A model generated the notes under the pieces. That model saw nothing but the letters and a program-made list of their open reading frames with translations. It did no database searches and had not been told where the DNA came from. Both the position numbers and the translations under genes were made by a program. A stretch of DNA of 64,000 bases, from the NCBI RefSeq assembly GCF_026151205.1, contig NC_087082.1:19120494-19184493 (forward strand), in the 5' to 3' direction. The first letter of the stretch is position 1. Every line of letters starts with the position of its first letter. Origin of the DNA: Bolinopsis microptera (lineage: Eukaryota; Ctenophora; Tentaculata; Lobata; Bolinopsidae). Positions 56,317 through 64,000 of the stretch are shown here, one piece after another.

Positions 56317-56740
56317 CTGAAAATGTGGGTTTTTTAAAAAAACATATGACAATTAAATTTGGGACTTCTAAGTTTTCAGTCGTTTTGAAATATTTTAAAA
56401 ACGGGGTTTTTAAATTTCCTGGGAAAATATTATCTTCCCCATCGTCCCCAGCATCAAATTTGTCTGGAAGAAGACCCCATGGAAATTAACGTTGCCTGAA
56501 AAGAAAATTTTTAATTGGTCGATTTTTCAAAAAAAAACAAAATTAAAAACTAAATTAAAAATTTTGTGTACGGGTTTACAAAGTGGTTCAAGGTGATGTT
56601 AAGTATAAATGGGCTGAATTTAAAATTAATTCAATTGACATCAAAATTTTTAAATGTAGTTGCGTTAGGGATTGATAAGAGGTCTAGATCGCAAAAGGTT
56701 TTGGTTTCCCGAAAAGTTGGTAAAAATCAGTATTTCTTAC

Positions 56741-57190
56741 CTTCGGAAATTCCGAACTTTGGGAAATTTTTATTTGTTATCCCTCTCAAGCTAAAGTTAT
56801 CACCTTTGTTGTTTTCCAGATCTTCCAAAACGCGTGCCCTCCCGTGCCCTGCGTTGGGAAAGGGTTTGAAAATGATCAGTAAAACATCGTTAAAACTGTC
56901 TTCAAAACCCTTTTTTTCGTGCGTTTTTACTTTGAAGATTCTAAAGCCTCATCATTTTAGGGGGGCAAAACAACAGGAAGGTCTAAATTTGTTCGGTTAA
57001 ATTTGTACAATAGAGGAAACCCTATTTTTGGGGGTTTTTGGGGGAACGTTTTTGAAAGCCCCTGCCTTTTTGCCCCACGTTTTAAGTTGTTTCAAAAAAA
57101 TTTGCGCTTCCCCAAAGTGTCGTCTTCATTAAACATCCTTTTATTGGGGGAAATTTTTATCTCCATGAACGGTTTTTTTCCCCCATTTAT
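56741..57190 (-). pseudogene. Corrupted domain exon 4 of the tandem-domain secreted gene
   Basis: Bounded by TTTCTTAC| on the left (donor) and |CTGAAAAGTG on the right (acceptor). It is 450 bp long, exactly the length of exon 57882-58331, and shares its blocks (GATCAGTAAAACATCGTTAA, TACTTTGAAGATTC). Frame breaks coincide with stretched homopolymers. Confidence 0.55.
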
Positions 57191-57299
57191 CTGAAAAGTG
57201 ATGTTTAAAAGAATATGACAGTTAAAAATTTTATTTTCAGCGAGTTGAAAAATATTGCGAAAACTAGTTATAAGTAAAAATATTACCTGTAAAATATTA

Positions 57300-57540
57300 T
57301 CATCCCCATCGACCCCAACATCTTTCCCATCGACCCAACATCAACCGCATGTCCCCCGCATCGTCTGCAGATCGTCTGCAGCATCAAACCGTCGTCACCG
57401 CCGTTGCGCATCAACCCCATCGTCCACCGGTTGTTGCGCATGTCTGCGCATCAACCGCATGTCCACGGATGTCTGCTGCATGTCTGCGCATCAGCCCCTG
57501 TCACGGCATCGTCTGTGCATGTTTGCTGCATCCCAAATCG
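57300..57540. repeat. CATC/TGTCTGC-rich minisatellite
   Basis: Irregular repeats of GCGCATCAACCGCATGTC, CATCGTCTGCA and TGTCTGCTGCA. It lies in the intron between domain exons 3 and 4. Confidence 0.7.
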
Positions 57541-57881
57541 GGGGAAGGAAAAAACCCATTGAAATTACCATTTACCCCTTTACTTTTATACCCCCTTTAC
57601 TATTATACCCCCTTTACTTTTATACCCCTCATTGCGGGAAATGAATTAGGAACTGAGTTGATTTGTCAAACAAACAAAGTTAATAAACTAAATTAAAGCA
57701 ATTTTGTGTACAGGTTCACAATGACGTGGTTCAAGGTGATGTTAAGTATAACTGACTGAACTAAAGTTAATTCAATCTGACATCAATTTTAAATGCAGTT
57801 GCAGTTAGGTATTGATAAGCAGGTCTAGATCGCAAACTGGTAGCGTTTCCTGAAAAGTTGGTAAATATCAGTATTTCTTAC

Positions 57882-59690
57882 CTTTGGATTCCGTACTTGA
57901 AAATTTGTACTTTGTTACTCCGTAGTCAGACTGAAAGTCTATCCTTTCTTTGTTGGATTCCCACACCATTCTCCAAAAACTAAATCCTGTGCACATTGCG
58001 TCTGAAGGTTCGAAAGTGATCAGCAACTCATCGTTGCAACTGATCTTCAAACCCATTGCTCCGTGCGTTTCTACTTTGAAGATCCTAAAACCATCATCAT
58101 CTTTAGCGGGCAAATCAACCCGAAGGCGTCGATTTGTTGTACAAGAGAGGAATTCATATTTTGGTGGATTTGAGAACTGTAATTTGAAACCCCCTGCATT
58201 TTTGCCGGCATTGTTGTTATAGTTTATTACCAAATTGATGCCACTTCCGATCGTCATATCAGTCTTCAGATAAACAACTCCTTCGGGAATTTCAATATCC
58301 TCCGGCCAGAGCGGTTTGTCCTTCCATTGCTCTGAAAATGTGGTGTTTTAAAAGACATATGACATTGACAGTTAAAAATTGTACTTCTCAGCCAAGTAGA
58401 AAATATTGCAGAATCTAGCTTATAAGCTAGATAAATATTACCTGCACTGGAGCCTGCGGATTCCAAACTTGAGATTTTGAACACGTTTACTCCTCTGTCA
58501 AAGTCAAAGTTTATCAGCTCTTTGTTTTTTTCCCACGTATTTACCCACAATGTCGACCATCCCGTGCACGCTGCGTCTGAAGGTTCGAAAGTGATCAGCA
58601 ACTCATCGTTGCAACTGATCTTCAAACCATTTGTTCCGTGCATTTCTACTTTGAAGATCCTATAGCCATAATCATCTTTAGCGGGCAAATCAGCAGGAAG
58701 GTCTTGACTTGGATTCATAAAGTCTGTACACTTAAGGAAACCATACTTTGGTGGAGATGAGAATCTTAATACGAAAGATCCTGTCGTGTCACCGGCATTG
58801 TTTTTATAGTTGATTCTCAAATCTGTGCCACTTCCAATCGTCAGATCAGTCTTCATATAAACATTCTTTTGGTTGGGAAGGTTGATATCTGTCAAAAACG
58901 GTGTCTCGTGCCATTCATCTGAAATATTGGTGTTTTTAAGACACATGCCAAAAACATGTTGACATATAGCCTAGTCAGTGCGATATTTATAGCGAAGGAA
59001 TAAATATATCCACCCAACGCGTGTATATTTGTGGTAAACTGATTTATGAATAAATATACCACGAAATACAGAATATACACATAATATAATATAATTGTGT
59101 ATAAATAATTGTGCAATAAGCATTTTAAAAGTTAAGCCGCGCCGCCCTTCGTGTGTTCGTCGTTATTTTATTTTTAACAGGTTTTGGATTGTTTAATTTG
59201 TAGAGTCCTTTTTATTTTTGTAGGTGATAAATCACTTTACACTAAAATAACATGTTCTCTAGATTAAAATGGCCCTGGATAGAAAGATTATGCAAAACCC
59301 TAAACCTCTGATCTACTCTGACCCCAACGTAACCCTAACTCTAACCCTAACACAATCCGTATTTGAAGCATATGCTAAAACCCTAACGAGAAATTCGACC
59401 AACTTCCTTATATGATCATGTCACGCGATATCGGCGATAGCGCAATAAAATTAAAGGAAATAAATTAAAGGTCATTATAATTGGTACGCTAAATTTTTAT
59501 ACTTCATTGCATTTGTCATTGTATAAAATTGTATAAAATTTGATTCTTATTCCGCTAAATATTAAATAAAGTGCATATGTCGTATATATGTCATATTTTA
59601 ACCTGGTTCGACTGTGATGGGATCCGCTCGCGCTGTATCACTGACAACCAGACAGAAAGCTGCGAAAACCAAAAACGAGAGGCTCTGCAT
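57882..59690 (-). CDS. Secreted protein of tandem exon-encoded ~150-residue domains (5' part)
   Basis: Exon 1 59603-59690 encodes a signal peptide (MQSLSFLVFAAFCLVVSDTA). Exon 2 58442-58918 and exon 3 57882-58331 each encode one complete domain bounded by phase-1 introns, the arrangement expected of shuffled extracellular modules. The two domains align throughout: MKTDLTIGSG / LKTDMTIGSG, INYKNNAGDT / INYNNNAGKN, FSSPPKYGFL / FSNPPKYEFL, DLPAKDD, RIFKVE, GLKISCNDELLITFEPSDA, then CTG. Three cysteines recur in each. No catalytic motif is evident, and a ligand-binding or matrix role is only inferred. At least two more domain exons lie to the left in corrupt sequence (56741-57190, 55880-56316), so the gene continues beyond this model. 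I do not recognise the family. Confidence 0.75.
59330..59395. repeat. Telomere-like CCCTAA repeats in intron
   Basis: CGTAACCCTAACTCTAACCC and nearby AAACCCTAACG (59340-59390) are degenerate copies of the TTAGGG-type telomere repeat. The array is too short to be a telomere. It lies in intron 1 of the tandem-domain gene. Confidence 0.5.
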
Positions 59691-60236
59691 CTTTATGTCG
59701 TCATGAGCCTACTGAAAAAGAAGAGGAATGAATACGAATTCATATTTTAAATTTACCTTTTATATTGGGTCAAACTTTAACGAGGATTTCAAAGGATTTC
59801 AAGGATTTCAAGGATTTCAAAATAAAATGATCATTACAATAAACATTGTGTCGGATCTAAATTTTAGAAAATAAAGATAAAATGAAAGTCAAAAACGAAA
59901 AAACCGAAACCTGTCCTGAAAAATGCACAGTTGACGGTTATAGTCTAAAGAGTTTAAATACCGAGCTATTCTAATATGGAATGTTCATGACGCGAACAAC
60001 CAGTCCTTTGGGTCCATGCTTAAGATCCACACATAAATTCCACACTAAAGCAAAAGTGTGAAACGCACACGAAAAATAACACACTGTCGGATCCACGTTT
60101 CGCATGTTGATTCCATGAGTCATGGTGTTAGTCCTTCCTTTTCTTTTCTGTCACAACGATGTAATTTGAATTTTGAATAATGGGTTTTGGTCAAATTATT
60201 ACCTATTTAATTCGCCTTTCTGACACCTGGAGGGTT
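59691..60236. promoter_or_regulatory. Upstream region of the tandem-domain gene
   Basis: AAGGATTTCA is repeated three to four times at 59790-59820. A short upstream ATG with an immediate stop precedes the start codon. No core promoter element could be assigned. Confidence 0.3.
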
Positions 60237-60509
60237 CCGTACCATTTTACTGACACCACGGCATCAACTTTAACGAGACTTTCCGCAAAAACCGTAAAAG
60301 ATATACAATTGAAACGTTTTTGACTGGGTCAAATGCTTTAATGGCCTCCAAATCAGCATGAAAAAATAAAAAATTGGCCAAGAAATAGGAGTTTTAGACC
60401 CCAAAATTTGGACTCCCAAGTGGCGTCAAAAACGCGAATTAAATAGGTAATAATTATTTTAGTCTCTTGAGTCTTGACACCATTTTAGGGATATACGGGT
60501 TCCTGCAAG
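60237..60509. repeat. Inverted repeat, left arm (partner 61820-62081)
   Basis: It reads CCGTACCATTTTACTGACAC ... ACGGGTTCCTGC, and its reverse complement is at 61820-62081 with about 90 percent agreement by eye. Within it, GCGAATTAAATAGGTAATAA pairs with ATTACCTATTTAATTCGC at 60198, suggesting a smaller MITE nested here. Confidence 0.75.
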
Positions 60510-61819
60510 CCCGAGTTACCTCATATAAGTGTGAATCATTGATAATTCATAATGCAAATTCATCGTGTAGCACGATTAGTTCGAGCTGTATGTACGAAAA
60601 AAAAAAGTTATTTCTTGCTTGCGTAAAATGCATATAACTCCTGAAATATCAAATATTTTGAAATAAATTTTACAGGATCGTAATAAGCTTAGTCAAACGC
60701 AACTTTTGGTATCAAAATCATAATTTTAATATTAACAAAATACCAATCATACAAGCCTGGTTCGAGAACATGCAACTTGTGCCTGACATGACAGAAAAGC
60801 TCGTCATCATCAAAAGCTCCAAATCCATCAACAGCAGGACCGAAAAAATCTCAAAATACAGGCACTCAAGGAAATTCCTAATAATGCACTACAAAATTTT
60901 GAAAAATGCCCAGCAAAATTAAATTTCAGAATTTGGCCGCCAAATTCCACTCCAAAACTTAAGGTCGACATGCAATTCTACAATGATTCTGAAACCAAAG
61001 CTTCATGAACGAGGTAAACGAGTAAAAAAGGATAGGGATCTGAGATAGGCTATAACATTTTTAGAATTTCGATTTGTGATTATAAAGGCTTTAGATTTTC
61101 TATAATTTAAATTAACGTTGTCCATTGTTATTGTTAATCTAATGGACTACTTCGAAGAAATTTAGACGAGCAACATCCATCAATAATTAACGTCGGAAGT
61201 AAGGTAAAATAAACGTTATATTTTATAATAATGGTGGTTATATTTTAGCAAAGGTTAATTGCGTCGTTGCTTATATTAATTATTATTAGCAACATCAAGA
61301 AATTGCACGTGCGCGAGCAAGAACAAACTAAATTAGCAAGTGCGCACGTTGCCATGCTTTGTGTAATACGTCATAGACATAACTTCATAACTAGCTCACA
61401 TTTACGCTCACGCTATGACTATATTCATAACTTTGGTTGTGATTGAATTTGATATTTTTCGATGCGATGGAAAGTATCGTTTAGGGAATCTGAATACTTT
61501 CAACTTTGTGCAATATAACTATAACAGAGCTATATGATGAATAGAAATTAAAAAACAACTGATTTTTAAAATTTCTTCGAAGAAAGGATGATGAATAATC
61601 ACTCTACAATTGACTGTCACGTGACTTTTTCAACCCGTCCTCTAGCTGGCGTCCGAAAATACATCGATAGAAGTTGGTTTCAACTGTGATCGCGGGCCAT
61701 TTTAGAACAATTGGTGGGTCATTTTGATACCGTACAGGTTCGGGAGCTAGAACCTGTTAAGGTGAGGTCGTTCAGTTAGGTAGCTGGTTATAGTGCAGTG
61801 GTTAGTATAACTAGCAGGA
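60510..61819. other. Spacer between inverted repeats
   Basis: A shared dispersed repeat at 60930-61010 (see 46935-47040). No coding region was recognised. Confidence 0.45.
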
Positions 61820-62081
61820 ACCCGTATAACCCTAAAATGGTGTCAAGACTCAAGAGACCAAAATAATTATTACCTATTTAATTCGCGTTTTGGGGTACCA
61901 AATTTTGGGCTCTAAATTCTAAAACTCCTACCTCTTGGCCAATTTTTTATTATTTCATGCTGATTTGGAGGCCATTAAAGCATTTGACCCAGTCAAAAAA
62001 GTTTCAGTTGTATATATTTTACGATTTTTGCGGAAATTTGCGTTAAAGTTGATGCCGTGGTGTCAGTAAAATGGCACGGAC
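61820..62081. repeat. Inverted repeat, right arm
   Basis: Reverse complement of 60237-60509. It ends exactly where the retroelement begins. Confidence 0.75.
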
Positions 62082-63693
62082 AAATATATATATGTATGTT
62101 GTTGGGAAAGGAGGTTATACATGTTGCCATCGATATATCTAACATGTTTACCAACATTCCTAGGGATATGGGGATCCAACAATGCACTAAGCACCTGAAT
62201 AAAAGGAGTAGTGGTGATCAATTGTTTAGTACAGAATGCATTATTAGTGCACTAGAAATTACTCTTGATTACAACATTGCTTCATTTAACGGTATAACAT
62301 ACCGCCAGGAGCGTGGAGCAGCGATGGGTCCTAAGAACTCATGTGAGTATGCTGATTGTGCTATGGATAAGATTGATATTTTAGTTAACGAAGGAGATCT
62401 AGAATATGGCCCGCCTCATAGACCAGCATTCTGGGGTAGATTACGTGATGACATTTATATGGCTTGGCCCGGTACTGTTGAGGAACTATTACAATTCATG
62501 GAATGGCTCAATAGTATCCACCCAAACCTTTTGTTTACTTACGACTACTCTAGGGACGGCGTTGAGTTTCTAGACACCTATGTCTATGCTGTTGGTGATG
62601 TTGTCCACACCAAACTCTACTCTAAACCTAGTGACACCCACTGCTACCTTATCCCCACGTCATGCCATAGGAACCATGTTGTAAAAAACATACCTTTTGG
62701 AGTGGCGAGGCGGGTGAGACAGAACAACAGTGAAGACACTAACTTCTTGGAGCAGAGAGAGGTCTATACACGTTACCTTCTAGCCCGAGGTTATCATTCC
62801 AGTATTATAGAAGATGCCTTTAACAAATTTAGTGATATAGCTAATAGGAAAAACTTGTATACCCTTAAAGACAAGGATGAGTCGACTGCCTCTTTAATAC
62901 CCATGGTGATGGATCAAAATCCAGCACTTCCCAACATGGGGGCATTATCCATAAGTATAAGCACCTTCTCAACCTTGATCCGGCCCTGAAGAAGCTGGTA
63001 CGTGCGGACAGTGTATTCGTGAGTCATCGAAAGAATCAAACTATCGGTGGCATGCTTGTACACAATAAGTACCGTGCCAGTGGAACTTTAAACTGTGATA
63101 ATGAGAGAAAAACAACTGCAAGTCAGATCCAGGAACCAGACTCCGAAAGTCTAAGGGCGGTTCCCGGGGCTGTCGACCCAGGGTGCCATGCTTGTGGTAA
63201 ATGCTATGTTTGTAAGCAAAATTTCCTGTCCCCCTGTTCCAATTTTAGTAGTCACCATTCTAAACAAGTTTTCCCTATAACTAAGTATATATCTTGTCAG
63301 AGTTATAACCTCATTTATTTAATGGAGTGTAAGACTTGTAAACAGTCGTATGTCGGTTATACTACCTCAAATCTCCCTAAGAGATTCTCTAACCATAAGA
63401 GTCACATAAAGAAAGGTATAAGAAGTTGTAAATTAGTTAACCATTTTTTAGATATTGATCATGATTTAGATTTTAGTACCATAGCCTCCTATAATTCCTC
63501 ACTTAGTAAGCACCTTTCTGTAATTATAGTAGACGCTTTAGTATTTGAGCCTAATATTAGTAAAGCAGACAAAGAAAAGGCTATGGAAGCTAGAGAGGGG
63601 TTCTACCAGACCCAATTGAAAACCCTTGAACAGTTTGGGGGTATGAACACCCTTGATAGTAACCATATACTTTTTAAATCTGCCGGAGCTTAG
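62082..63693 (+). mobile_element. Penelope-like retroelement, 5'-truncated (RT + GIY-YIG endonuclease)
   Basis: The first frame (to 62989) carries RT motif A (VAIDISNMFTNIP), motif B (RQERGAAMGPKNS), motif C as LRDDIYMAW, then EFLDTYVY and LYSKPSDTHCYL, all typical of Penelope-like polymerases. The second frame continues with HKYKHLL..LVRADS and RKNQTIGGMLV, then a Cys-rich linker (CHACGKCYVCKQ) and the GIY-YIG nuclease core (NLIYLMECKTCKQSYVGYTT, LPKRFSNHKSHIK). It ends with stop TAG at 63691-63693. The two frames are separated by one missing base in the G run at 62938-62942. The N-terminal RT part before motif A is absent, so the copy is dead on arrival or cut by the inverted repeat. It probably inserts by nicking with the GIY-YIG domain, as known for this class. 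Confidence 0.85.
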
Positions 63694-64000
63694 TTTTAGT
63701 TTTAGTATATTTTGTAGATTTTATTTAGTTATACCATTATTCCAGAGACGTGCATATTACATTTTTTACTTAAGTATACATTTTACAGGTTTTTTGTTGT
63801 GATTTTAAGTGATTTTCCGAGAATCAGTTATCAGTATTTAGATAAGAGATAAGATAAGAGTACATTTTTAACGGCTTTCGGTTTCTTTTTTAATTTTCAG
63901 TTCATCAGATTTTCCCACTGCTTTTAGTTTGTATTTATTCTCAATTGTATATGATTCGTATTTGATGTAGTTACTTTAATGATATAATTTCTCAGAATTG
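63694..64000. other. 3' flank of the Penelope-like element
   Basis: T-rich sequence with TTTAGTTTTAGTATATTTTG just after the stop. The element's 3' border cannot be fixed. Confidence 0.4.

Larger units (their letters stand above)
53251..57655. other. Homopolymer-inflated sequence, partly readable
   Basis: Homopolymers are stretched, but underlying sequence is recognisable. For example 56560-57000 follows 57700-58080 almost base for base, with extra A/T/G/C in runs. It therefore hides further domain exons and introns of the downstream gene. Confidence 0.7.

Noticed and set aside
59330-59395. Telomere or chromosome end
   Set aside because: Only a few degenerate CCCTAA units, inside an intron with genes on both sides.

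Overview
This is nuclear DNA of an animal. The window holds split genes with phase-matched GT-AG introns, an N4BP2-type P-loop/CUE gene, a membrane-anchored carbohydrate sulfotransferase, LINE and Penelope-like retroelements, several TIR/MITE families and many minisatellites. The AT-rich base composition, the GIY-YIG Penelope-like element and the TA/TTAA MITEs would suit a marine invertebrate, possibly a non-bilaterian. I cannot name the species. There is no sign of bacterial operons or CRISPR.

Layout. 1-4797 is a second, indel-ridden copy of 5655-10005 and looks like unpolished sequence. 4870-14335 is a large imperfect palindrome centred near 9150. Its left arm carries a LINE fragment that the right arm lacks. 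Its right half carries a 1.8 kb TTAA-flanked element whose empty site survives in the left half. A LINE 3' end follows (to 15124). 15.9-21.7 kb is mostly tandem arrays (11-bp, GA/GGGA, 29-bp and 19-bp CACGTG units). 22.38-24.1 kb holds the 3' exons of a minus-strand gene whose tail has an ITIM-like tyrosine motif, with a 50-bp minisatellite in one intron. 24.5-29 kb is repeats and spacer. 29135-30397 is an intronless sulfotransferase, followed by four TATGGTAAC arrays. 33.85-46.48 kb is a minus-strand N4BP2-like gene for which I could join 20 coding exons in phase (about 938 codons). Two of its introns are filled by 25-bp (about 98 copies) and 39-bp (about 30 copies) minisatellites. 48.2-49.1 kb is a small two-exon plus-strand gene with an acidic C-terminus. 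49.2-57.65 kb is homopolymer-inflated, probably corrupt consensus that hides further exons of the next gene. 55.9-59.69 kb is a minus-strand secreted protein built from tandem exon-sized domains of about 150 residues. 60-64 kb holds an inverted repeat pair and a 5'-truncated Penelope-like element.

The most unusual signal is a relationship between minisatellites and splice sites. In three introns of two genes the array begins exactly at the exon/intron border, and every repeat unit copies the last exonic bases plus the 5' splice site. In the 25-bp array every unit is also a complete AG|GT (3'ss-5'ss) zero-length-exon motif preceded by a TACTAAT branch-point-like box. The intron therefore carries about 98 consecutive candidate recursive-splicing sites. 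Two other introns have duplicated 3' splice site regions next to short repeats. Splice-site DNA seems to be the seed of intronic repeats here.

All exon models were made by eye from splice consensus, reading phase and family resemblance. No alignment or transcript evidence was available.
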